A DNA stretch of 64,000 nucleotides from Hysterium pulicare CBS 123377 (lineage: Eukaryota > Ascomycota > Dothideomycetes > Hysteriales > Hysteriaceae): positions 62,001-126,000 of the forward strand of contig AJFK01000311.1 in assembly GCA_000467715.1 (NCBI GenBank). Direction: 5' to 3'. This document shows, one piece after another, positions 33,716-42,856 of the stretch. Position 1 is the first letter of the stretch. Each line of letters begins with the position of its first letter. The position numbers and the translations under genes were made by a program. The notes beneath the pieces are model-generated. The model was not told where the DNA came from, did not search any database, and saw nothing but the letters and a program-made list of their open reading frames with translations.

Positions 33716-35072
33716 GAGTTTAATTCAAAGATCAGAGAGAAAAAGGTCCATGGGTTTCATCGAAACATAGCACACTGGGTGTAGTAAGTCGTTGGATTCT
33801 GGGCTGCGCATCAACCTTGTAGCGACTCTTCTTGGCTTAGCGCATACACAGTTAAGCTTGGTATTATGAACGTAGGGGAGTATCTGGCCCTCGGCGGATG
33901 TTAAAAATGTTGTCTGCACCAACTCCTGTTGCCAATTGGGTAGGAAAAACGAACCTAGAATCTATAGAATTACTACACCCATGGTGATAACAATAGATGA
34001 ATGACACTTCGATCAAACGTGGCTCACAGTGGTCATCTAGAATACCCCAATTCGGCATTCTAAGAATTAGGAGGGTTTGGTTGTATCATGTAAGCATCCC
34101 GAGTCCAAGGAAGACAGAGCATCGCATGCTGGGGTTGGCGGAAGATGTTGGTGATATTCCGGGTTACTGGAGGCGGAGAACTCGGAATTCTTGATCTGAT
34201 AGACAATGCATAAGCCTTTTAGAGATGAGGAATCAACACGTGGTAGGTTACGCAATATAAAAGTGCAATTTGAGATATGACTTCCGAGTGAAACTCAGGG
34301 AGAAGCAGCCATCAATTCTGCATCGTTCATCGGCGAAATCTCATCAAAAATGCATCTGATCCGAAGTCTAAAAGCTTTTCTAGAATTGTTCCTTTGGTAA
34401 GGGTCGCTGAAATGAAGGCGTGAGATTCCATAAGAGTAGATGCGCAAGAGCCACGATATGACTTGTAATGAAATTTTGTTCATTGAAAGCGAATATAATT
34501 CGGTTGTGGTGAAGTAATAATGCAATCAACTGGTTATGGCCAGGGTGGCTGATATGAGAATATAGGTCCGTGCACGTGCACAGTGTGAAGCATCCAAAAC
34601 ACTGGAACAAGTCAATGTGAGCGGAAGTTCTGCAGTTTTCGACTTGGTTTCCTACTAGCTCTTCTGCAGCCCAGTGCTTAACCTCACTTCCACAGAATCT
34701 ACGTCAGTTTTCCCACCAACCACTCATCCCGAACCGCCGCCTCGTTCATTTATCGACCGATCACAACCCCGGCAATTCTTCCGGCTTTCTAGTGATCGTC
34801 GCTCCATGTCACGGCACAATTGCTGGCGAATAGCTTGGCAGCACTGTTGCCAGACCCGCACTTGACATGCATCTGGCTTGGGACAGCAAACCGGTAGCTG
34901 TCATGAATGGAGTAATAGCTCCAGCGGGGAACGACAATCCCCATGGCACCCCAGGACCGAGATGGCGTATATATGAAGTAGTGCAGCGGTCACTGGTGCA
35001 TACGGCGTTGCTACAAGCCTGAACATCTTCCTCCAAACCGTCGAGGACGACTGCAAAGCGTCGGCAGACATC
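33716..35072. other. Intergenic with MITE, no supported gene
   Basis: 1.36 kb between the ceramidase and the broken transporter. A full MITE copy lies at 33773-33986. Short frames at 34674-34865 and 34809-35134 are probably chance openings in the transporter's former promoter. A further conserved sugar-transporter N-terminal exon upstream of 35073 was looked for and not seen. Confidence 0.45.
33773..33986 (+). mobile_element. MITE family A, full-length copy 3 (~214 bp)
   Basis: Left end CACTGGGTGTAGTAA (33773-33787) is the near reverse complement of the right end TTACTACACCCATGGTG (33970-33986). The inner blocks GTTGGATTCTGGGCTGCGCA, TATCTGGCCCTCGGCGGATG and GGGTAGGAAAAACG match the other copies. 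No target-site duplication could be assigned with confidence. Located 58 bp after the ceramidase stop codon. Confidence 0.85.
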
Positions 35073-37040
35073 ATGAAGCTCCCCACATTTCCCAAGATAT
35101 ACAATGTGTACTTTCTGGCCATCATCGCCACCATGGGCGGTATGCTGTAGGCTTCATGCGCTCCAAAGCTTTAAACAGGGACTTTACTAAAGCCACTATA
35201 GCTTCGGTTTCGATATCTCGTCCATGAGTGCAATTATTGGCACTCCACAGTATATGTAAATCCCCCGATCTTTTTCAGTAACCGAAACAGCGCAACTAAC
35301 GACTGTCAGTGCATACTTTGACAATCCTCATGGTGTTGTTCAAGGCTCAATTGGTTCTGCTCTCGCTGCGGGGTCTGTTGTTGGATCCATTATGGCTGGA
35401 CCAATTTCGGACAAAATTGGCCGTAGAGATGCCATTATGTTTGCCTGTTTATGGTGGCTTGTGGGAACCTCTGTCTAGACTGCCAACAATGAACGAGGCA
35501 TGCTCATTGCCGGCCGATGTTTAAACGGTGTCACTGTTGGAATCACTTCCTCTCAGGTACCTGTCTATCTCGCAGAAATCTCCAAGCATAGCCAGCGTGG
35601 CGCCATTATCATCATTCAGCAGCTGGCTATTGAATGGGGTATTCTCTTCATGTGAGTTTCTTTTATTTCCTATCGCTGTAGTTCTTCTAATATGTGTTCA
35701 AGGTATTTCATTGGTTATGGATGCTCCTTTATTGCTGGACCAGCCTCATTCAGAACCGCTTGGTCCATTCAATTTGTCCCATGTGTCTTGCTCATGATAG
35801 GACTGCCATTCCTTCCGAGATCTCCTCGATGGCTTGCAAAAGTCGATCGAACAGAAGAAGCAATCCATGTTCTTGCCAACATCCAAGCAGGAGGACGCCT
35901 CGATGATCCCCTCGTCGTCGCTGAATACGAAGAAATCGTAACTGTTCTGCAGGCGGAGCGAGCAGCCGGACGAGGTTGGAGAAAGTTCATTTATAAAGGC
36001 ATGTGGCGCCGGACAATGGCCGGTTTCACTGTTCAGGCCTGGCAACAATTGAGCGGTGCGAATGTAATGACATACTACTGTTGTTTGAGACAAGCAGCTT
36101 GCATGCAGGATCATCTCACTAGTAGTACAAACCAATAGTAGCAAGCATCTGCCTAGTATATTAGGACAGCTACTTGCATCTTAGAACGATATCAATACCA
36201 CTTTTCTACAACTACATTTTTTACATCTTTCAGATGGCTGATCTCTCTGGAAACGTGAACTTAATCTCCTCTGGGCTTCAATACGCTCTCTTCATCATCT
36301 TCACAACAATTATGTTCTTCCTTGTTGATAAGATTGGACGGAGACCTCTCCTAGTATATGGCGCTATTGGCATGGCTTTCTGCCACTTTTGTGTGGGTGG
36401 AATACTCGGTGCTCATTACACCTACGTCCCAGGTAAGACCATCAGCACTTTACAATCATGCAACACTTCCTAGACGCACGCTAATATATATCCAGAGGGT
36501 GTTGGTGGAAACGCCAATGTTGTCATGAGAGTTACAGGGGCTCCCGCTCACGCCGTTATCGCTTTCTCCTATCTCCTCATTATCGTCTATGCGCTCACTC
36601 TTGCTCCCATTGCCTGGGTCTACGCCGCCGAAGTCTGGTCTCTGGAAACTCGTGCTACAGGTATGGGGATCGCTGTAATCGGGAATTGGCTGTTCAATTT
36701 CGCGATCGGTCTCTTTATTCCTCCCGCTTTCCTCAACATCAAGTGGAAACTATTCATCGTCTTTGGCGTCTTGTGTCTTGGCGGTGCCATTCAGTTCTAC
36801 TTCACATATCCAGAGACTTGCGGAAAGACATTAGAGGAAATCGAAGTTCTATTTAGCTCTGATGGTCCGCATCCATGGAACACAAAGAAGGGCGATTCCC
36901 GACTTGATAAGGAGATTGAGGAAGTCAGAAACGCACGAGCGAAAGGAGAGGCGAGGGCTAGCATCAACAAGGTCATTGAAGAGGAGAAAGGCAGTTTGTC
37001 TGGGAAGCACCACGAAGTTGCCAATAAGGATATGGTGTGA
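35073..37040 (+). pseudogene. MFS sugar transporter, apparently inactivated
   Basis: The fragments read as a 12-helix hexose transporter: FGFDISSMSAIIGTPQY, GSVVGSIMAGPISDKIGRRD, SSQVPVYLAEISKHSQRG, WQQLSGANVMTYY, VDKIGRRPLLVYG, then the PETCGKTLEEIE tail. Supported exons are 35073-35146, 35202-35255, 35310-35651, 35703 to about 36080, about 36230-36432 and 36496-37040. An in-frame TAG at 35476-35478 replaces the Gln expected after LVGTSV, a single C-to-T change. Around 36079-36230 the expected YYVVYIFE stretch is garbled and no GT..AG pair restores the frame. The rest is well conserved, so inactivation is recent. A sequencing error could explain one lesion but hardly both. Confidence 0.75.
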
Positions 37041-37222
37041 GATGGAGAAACCGGACTTACAGTAGATTAGTGTAAACGGAGAATTAAGGAGTGTTGGACG
37101 AGCTTAGCCGAACGAGACACCGGATATACACTATCCTTCTCTAGTATCCAGAACTTTGATGTTTTGGACACTGTTTAGAGCCTAAAATTATTCTTATGGA
37201 GATTGAAGTGCCGTAGTTTATA

Positions 37223-37316
37223 CTAATCTCATCAATCAGCTCTCTGCTCCGAACAAATCCGAAGGATTGAGCGTAGAGAGTCTGAGAGCAAATGGGCCTA
37301 ATTTATAGGGAACACT
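37223..37316 (+). repeat. Left terminal inverted repeat of 594-bp element
   Basis: Begins CTAATCTCATCAATCAGC and ends near GGGAACACT; pairs with 37722-37816. Confidence 0.88.
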
Positions 37317-37721
37317 TAATCTTTTTTCTACCAAAACTCACCCTTTTTACTACCCTATCTTACGCCTTTCCTACCCTCTAATTATTCTAAAAATTAGATA
37401 GGCTAGGAAGCCTTAAGAATCTCTACCTAATGCATTAAAAATCTCTATTATAACGCTAAAATTAAGAAAGTTAGATATAGGGATTCTGTTAGATTTTATA
37501 AAATTTTGCTAAAAAATCTAGATTTTTAGTTATAATTTTTAAAGTTACTTTTTAGACTTTAGTAGCATATCTTACACTTATTAAGAATGCTAATTTTTAA
37601 TAGATTTAGATTAGTATATAGCTAAATTTAATAAAAGTAATATGCATTGCGCATTTTTCTAGTATTCTTAGGCTAGATTCTGCTATTAAAGTTGTAAGAA
37701 AAAAATCTACTTAGAAAAGTG

Positions 37722-37816
37722 GGTGTTCCATACAAATTGGTCCCATTTGCTCTCAGACCCTCGCTACGCTCGATCCTTCGGATTGGTTCGGAGCGAGGGC
37801 TGATTAATGAGATTAG
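37722..37816 (-). repeat. Right terminal inverted repeat of 594-bp element
   Basis: Read on the minus strand it begins CTAATCTCATTAATCAGC and ends near GGAACACC, matching the left arm. The AATCCGAAGGATCGAGCG block is nearly identical in both arms. Confidence 0.88.
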
Positions 37817-38143
37817 TTTATACGTGGTGATTTATCAACATGAGACATTCGCATGTGGCTACTCAACTTAACGGTGTTCTATATCATAACAGCCATTATA
37901 TGTACATTAAAGCGTATGTCAAGGGCGTCACAAACTGCGTAACACTTTCAATACAAATAGCTCCTCAGCGATCATGTATTGACTCTGATTCGGCCATTGT
38001 CACGTGGCTTCGGTACAATGCCGGTGATCTGCGCGGAGCAACAGACGAAACTGTGCATCTCTCTCCGCATCACTCACCTTCGTCGGCAAAATCTAATCTA
38101 GGTTCGAGCTCAACTAGCACTATGGCAGTAGGGGTATACAGGG

Positions 38144-38153
38144 TATATAAAAA
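38144..38153 (+). promoter_or_regulatory. TATA box of the secreted-protein gene
   Basis: TATATAAAAA at 38144-38153 lies 60 bp before the ATG at 38213, with a pyrimidine-rich start-site-like stretch (TGTACTCTTTCTCC) between. It is the clearest TATA box in the window, which suggests a regulated, inducible gene. Confidence 0.65.
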
Positions 38154-38212
38154 GGGGCGCCTGTCGTCACTGTACTCTTTCTCCATCCAGGTTGACGCGT
38201 TCCCACCGAAAG

Positions 38213-40264
38213 ATGTTGTTCATTATCTCCACTTTTTGGCAGCTAGCCATTGTACTACCTCTTTTTCCACTATGTTTTGCAGTCCAAAAAAGATATGGTT
38301 CGAGCTTTGCTCTTGATCTCCTCCGCGAATCAATGGATTGGATGGACATGTATTATGATGCGGACGCCGGATACCTATATTCCCTGGATGCTGCTGCGCT
38401 TAACCATGATACGAGGTCCTCGGTATGGTATGCTTCCGGGTTACTTGCTCGAAATGAAGAAGGCGACGCGGAGCAAGCTGTAAAGATCATCCAGAATGTC
38501 ATTAGCGGTCAGCACAAGAAGATAAGATCTCAATGGTGGTGTTTCCATTCGCTACTTGCTTCTAGTGCCATTTGCTTACTGGAACAGGTTTGGTGATTAT
38601 CAAATTTATCCAGAGGAACCAACCGTCGGAACCGAGCAATACCCAGCTGTGATTTACAACTCCTGGGATCCCAATTGGCGAGGCTTTGTCGGAACGACCT
38701 TCGTCGTTATTCTCGAGGAGTTTTCGAACTTGATTCCATTTGATACCCAACAACTTATGCTGGAAAGCTTATACAACACTAGTATAGGAGATAGCTATCG
38801 GGTCGGTGGGGTTGACGATGATAATCTTTACCCAGCTTACAGCAACCCTTCGATTATGCGCGCTTTTGTCACGGGCTGGGTTGGCCGGCGTCTCAAAGAT
38901 CCCAATATGACTGCAGCTGGAGAGATGTATGCGAGTCAAGTCGTCAATCTCTTCGACCGTGCGAATACACTCTCCGAATTCAACTCGGGTACATATGCGG
39001 GTGTCTCGATGTTTGCGTTGACTCTGTGGGCGAAGTATATGCCGAATAGCTCTATCATGGGCCAAAATGGGCCACCCATGATTAGACATACCTGGGCTTC
39101 GCTTGCGTCTCTATACAATGCCAATCTAAAAAACGTAGCGGGGTCTTGGGATCGAAGTTATGGATTTGATATGAACAGATATGTAAGCATATTGGGGATT
39201 TTCATCTGGACCATAGTAGGCAAAGACAAGGCACCGATCAATGCTAAGGTATGTTCTCATCTTTCTACTTACTGGAAATGCTTAACGAACCTTACCATGG
39301 CGGGTGTCATTATTCGTCGTACTGCCGACTTCCATAGCCGCATAAGTCTATTAGATCCTATTCCATAAGCTACTTTCGAAGTTATCTTGAGGATGGCAAC
39401 TTACTTTGACGCCGTGTACCGACTAGGAGAAAAGAAGGTGGTAGGCTCAGGCATATTCTGAAAACGACGAATTATGACACCCCATGTATACATTGGCACT
39501 TTCATTGTTCATTTGTTCTTCCGAAGAACACAATATATCATATAGCTAACTCAAACTCAGCCATATGCAATGGGACATAAAGATGACTTCGCCATTGGAC
39601 CACTTGTAGCTATTATAGCCCCATTTCACAACTCTCTCGTTGAAAACTCCACCGTCAGCGCTCTTCTGTCCTTCTCCGGTACCCATACAGTCACTACCTC
39701 GGCTTTCTCGCCTCCATACGACACTTACCCGCGTAATATTACTGCTTGGATCTCACCAAATATGACCATCGGCGCAGAGACTTTCTCCGAGACCGTCATT
39801 GGAGGTCCTGCAATAAACCCCAATACCTTCAACCCAGCCGTCGTACAATGGGCAAGAAGGGATGGAAGCGTTGGGTGGTTGACGCTGTATGCACAGGTAA
39901 AGGAATTGATCGCCATAGCTGGAGAGAGAACACTTAATTTGACATATCCGGCCGGGAATGACACTAGTACATTTTCATTTCTTGTGGGAACAAATTCCAA
40001 GTTCGGCAAAAGAGATGTGGCAAGCTGGGAAGATGTTGAAGGGGTCTATGTGAACGTTTCTGGTACAGTCAATCTTGCTTATAATATCACGTTTAACGGA
40101 CGTGTCGGTGGGGCTGGAGAGACAATCAAGTAAGCTTCGTCAATCTCACATTCGCAAATCATGCTAATATTGACAGTGATTTCGAGTTTTGGAATTTTAC
40201 TTATACAATGCCGGAGGGTAGCATGGAAATACCTAACATCATCCTCGAGTTCGAGCTTGTATGA
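38213..40264 (+). CDS. Secreted protein of unknown family
   Basis: Four exons, 38213-38535, 38588-39248, 39561-40129 and 40177-40264, encode 546 aa. A signal peptide covers about residues 1-24 (ISTFWQLAIVLPLFPLCFA). Many NxS/T sites and no other membrane helix suggest a secreted glycoprotein. The first two-thirds is helix-rich with aromatic motifs (NSWDPNWRGFVGTTFV, SWDRSYGFDMNRYVS), vaguely like an (alpha/alpha)6-barrel carbohydrate-active enzyme. The last third looks beta-rich (FSGTHTVTTSAFSP, YVNVSGTVNLAYNITF). I cannot assign it to a named family. The TATA box and signal peptide fit an inducible extracellular protein. The 312-nt intron 39249-39560 carries a dispersed repeat. Confidence 0.8.
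39292..39455 (+). repeat. Dispersed repeat B, copy 2, inside an intron
   Basis: The sequence CGTCGTACTGCCGACTTCCA through TTGAGGATGGCAACTTACTTTG to GTGTACCGACT matches the copy at 10274-10440. It lies wholly within the 312-nt intron of the secreted-protein gene and accounts for that intron's length. Confidence 0.75.
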
Positions 40265-40437
40265 GTAACTACATATCTCTTACATTACCCAGGAGCGCTT
40301 AATACATGAATATCCCTATCTCTCGTATGTCCTCTCTTCGAGACGACGCTAATGACTTTTAGCCAGCACAGATCTAGACCTCAATGCCCCGGTTTAGTTA
40401 TTCTAGATTACGTATCTGTAGACGTTATGGCAAGCCA

Positions 40438-40686
40438 CTAGTCCAAGGACCCTCGAAACAGCTCCCAGTACTCATCGAGTTGCCTGTCCCGCGCCGGATT
40501 TCCCGCTCGCAGCGGGTATATGGAGCATTTGACCTGGCTCCAGCTTCGCGTTAACAGGTTTCCAGCAACGGGGTAGCGAATACTAACGCCCGAATGAGTG
40601 GCAGGCACTACCCCACGGCCGCAATTTAATGGCCCATAGTAAGATTGGCTGTGCGACGAGCACTGTTTAGACTGCCACTGACACAT
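40438..40686 (-). CDS. Small protein with MCxW start (array member 1, diverged)
   Basis: A single frame of 82 aa starting MCQWQSKQC, the same start as the three genes to its right on the same strand. The CxxC pair after the first motif is altered (CSSHSQ), and only four cysteines remain, so it is the most diverged member and may be decaying. No signal peptide. Function unknown. Confidence 0.4.
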   Translation of the reverse strand: MCQWQSKQCSSHSQSYYGPLNCGRGVVPATHSGVSIRYPVAGNLLTRSWSQVKCSIYPLRAGNPARDRQLDEYWELFRGSLD

Positions 40687-41268
40687 GTGAGATCGAAGGT
40701 TGTATAACAGGAGTGATTTGAGGATGGTGAGTATACCGGTATACTTAAAGTTGGGTTCGGATTTGAATTGTAGTTGCTGGATGTTTTATGGAAAAAGAAG
40801 AAGAAGGAAGGTAAACTAGAACTTCACAGGGTACGATAGACGTCGCTACACGCCAGGGTCACTAAGCCTTTCAATTTCACAAATGTCGTGGACACCTCTG
40901 GCCTAGCAGTCTACACAGACGCAGTTGGTAAATTAGACACACCATTGAGGATGGTACGTACAGCTTCTTCACAGTCCAATAAGCCACTAACAAAAGCCAC
41001 AGACAAGCTAATTTCTTATATCTAGTCTATTATAGTAACTTATAGGCTAGAATAACTAAAAAAAAATATTATAATATTTGATAGATCTAAATTTTCTAAC
41101 CTTTAGAACTATGATTTTAACATCTGGAAACCTCTAAATCAGCTTCTGGCCGCGAACTAGCTTTTACCTCCTCCCCAAAGCCCATCCCACCAGCGGATAG
41201 CTCAACCTCATCTATAACCTCACTCCCCCAATATCCCAAATCTTCCTTTAGCCACAAGTCTAGATATC
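40687..41268. other. Intergenic, AT-rich patch, no gene seen
   Basis: 582 bp between array members 1 and 2. An AT-rich, TA-rich patch at about 41015-41110, including a run of nine A, resembles RIP-damaged sequence. No gene recognised. Confidence 0.45.
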
Positions 41269-41622
41269 TTAGAGAGCGAGATCTTTATGCCTCCAACTTT
41301 TCCAATCGAACACCCAACGCACCTTCGAATGCAGGGGTACACCAACCTCTCGCTCGGGCGATTGCGTAGACCTCGACGGTGCGGAGACCATCCCCCTCGG
41401 ACGACGGTCCAGCGTCGCCGCTTCCTTCTTGCTGATATGCTGGCAACTGGAGCATTCCATATCCTCCCATAGTGTCGCCGCGGATCCCTCCTTCTCGACT
41501 TCGGGACAACAAAAGCTCATACCCATGGCGGTTTTGACGGCCTTTCCCTTCTTACAACATACGGTCTTGTAAGAGCGAACTTTGCGGCATAGATGGCAGC
41601 GATTATATACAAGGTGGCACAT
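41269..41622 (-). CDS. Small cysteine-rich protein (array member 2)
   Basis: 117 aa when started at the MCHLVYNRCHLC methionine; an upstream in-frame ATG would add 50 residues unlike the other members, so the inner start is preferred. Cysteines occur in pairs (CxxC, CC, CC, CxxC). The order MCxxxxxRCxxC, then CKKGK, then MSFCCPE, then CSSCQ, matches member 4. No signal peptide, so probably intracellular and possibly metal-binding. The tail of about 50 residues after the last Cys pair is unique. Function unknown. Confidence 0.55.
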   Translation of the reverse strand: MCHLVYNRCHLCRKVRSYKTVCCKKGKAVKTAMGMSFCCPEVEKEGSAATLWEDMECSSCQHISKKEAATLDRRPRGMVSAPSRSTQSPEREVGVPLHSKVRWVFDWKSWRHKDLAL

Positions 41623-42104
41623 AACGCTTAGCTGATTTGTTGATTCTGGATGAGTGATATGTATAGGGAGATTTTTTGCTGGTGAGTCTGATTGTATTCC
41701 GCAAGCTGCTTCGTTTATTGATAGTGATACAGGAATAAGTGAATAGGATGCACGGGGAGTTGCAAATAACATTCATTTGCCAGAGCCCGCTCTTTGCCGG
41801 CGTAATCCTAAGAATGTGTTGTCATGATATCAAGGTCACCATCTCCACGCAGTGACGCCCTGACAGTTACCCTTCCTTCACCGTACACATTCACCACGAC
41901 CGAGGCCGCGTCAAAACCAAGGAAACCGGGAAACCCACAAGCGTGACTTGCGCACATGGCTATGCTCTTTCAAGAAAGGGTAATAACAATTCCAATACAA
42001 ATATAAGACATCTAACGTGTTCTCAGAAGCTTTAATCCTCGGCCTCTCTCGATCGGTTAGATAGAGGTGATCCCCTGCCCCTTTCTCCAGCTTCGCCGTT
42101 CCCT
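41623..42104. other. Intergenic between array members 2 and 3
   Basis: 482 bp that should contain the promoter of member 2 and the 3' end of member 3. Nothing else recognised. Confidence 0.4.
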
Positions 42105-42296
42105 TTAACCCCTCTCCAACACATCAAGCACCCTGTTCAACATACGCATTTCTCGCTCTGTCAAATCTATCATAGTCTGGACACTGGATATGGACACCGA
42201 GTGGTGTCTCGAACACAACGCCCTTTTCGCAGCGCACGGAACTGTAGGAAGAGTTTTGCCGCAGGTGCGGCAACGCTTGTAAAGCCAATGGCACAT
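42105..42296 (-). CDS. Small cysteine-rich protein (array member 3)
   Basis: 63 aa, starting MCHWLYKRCRTCGK. The first Cys cluster is well kept and followed by CAAKRALC, then a shortened tail with a leucine-rich helix (LNRVLDVLE). The second half of the motif set (the CPE and final CxxC seen in members 2 and 4) is missing, so this copy may be truncated. No signal peptide. Function unknown. Confidence 0.5.
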   Translation of the reverse strand: MCHWLYKRCRTCGKTLPTVPCAAKRALCSRHHSVSISSVQTMIDLTEREMRMLNRVLDVLERG

Positions 42297-42592
42297 GGCT
42301 ACTTTCGGCTTTGGATTGGTGCTTTTCGGTTGTTTGGAGAACGATGCGGTAGTTGAGTATACTAAGGCTCGTAAGCCTTGATTGTTGATCCTAGGAAGTA
42401 TAAATGAAGTTAACGTAATGTAGAGAGGCCATGGAAGAGGTAGTATTCAAAGACCCTCTAGAAAACCTGGCACTGAGTATTCATTTATTCACTATCAGTG
42501 TAACTGGCATTGCTAGCAACGATTCTCTTCTTCGCCATCAAAAAGCCATGCCCAGCATCCCTTTCTCTCCTTCCGCAACTCTAGAGACCTGC
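42297..42592. other. Intergenic between array members 3 and 4
   Basis: 296 bp containing the promoter of member 3. The opposite-strand frame at 42431-42868 is the antisense shadow of member 4 and is not called. Confidence 0.4.
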
Positions 42593-42856
42593 TCAATACA
42601 CCACCATGCCCCTGGAATAACAGTCAGTATTCCACTTGTGCCTCTCCGCCTTCTCTATATCAGTAATACCCTCCCCGCATTTCGAGCACTGCGTCTCCTC
42701 GAATCGATGCGCCACTCGCCAGATTTCCTTGTCCTCGGGGCAGTTGATACTTATGGTTGCGGGTGTTGCCACCAGGGTGCCTTTGGGGCAATACCGGGGG
42801 AAGTAGAAGGGGGTTCCACAGAAGGATGTGCATTCGCGGTGGACCCACTTGCACAT
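42593..42856 (-). CDS. Small cysteine-rich protein (array member 4)
   Basis: 87 aa, starting MCKWVHRECTSFCG. Ordered motifs: first Cys cluster, YCPKGT, a SINCPEDKEIW stretch, then a CSKCGEGI pair and a charged end. The two distant CxxC/CxxxC pairs suggest zinc-ribbon-like metal binding. No signal peptide. It is the best-preserved member together with member 2. I recognise the general style (small fungal proteins opening MCxW/MCxx with paired cysteines), but no function. Confidence 0.6.
   Translation of the reverse strand: MCKWVHRECTSFCGTPFYFPRYCPKGTLVATPATISINCPEDKEIWRVAHRFEETQCSKCGEGITDIEKAERHKWNTDCYSRGMVVY

Larger units (their letters stand above)
37223..37816. mobile_element. 594-bp non-autonomous DNA element with ~95-bp terminal inverted repeats
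   Basis: The left arm (37223 to about 37316) and the right arm (about 37722-37816) are reverse complements with scattered differences; both include the CTAATCTCAT end and the block AATCCGAAGGATYGAGCGTA. A 6-bp direct repeat TTTATA flanks the element at 37217-37222 and 37817-37822, a probable target-site duplication. The interior of about 400 bp is extremely AT-rich and rich in TA steps, as expected after repeat-induced point mutation. No transposase frame remains, so this is a MITE-type derivative of a cut-and-paste DNA transposon. Confidence 0.88.
37041..38212. other. Intergenic with inverted-repeat element
   Basis: 1.17 kb between the broken transporter and the secreted-protein gene. The 594-bp element at 37223-37816 fills half of it. 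The remaining right part is the promoter region of the next gene and includes a TATA box. The 37840-38316 open frame overlaps that promoter and the start of the next gene and is rejected. Confidence 0.6.
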
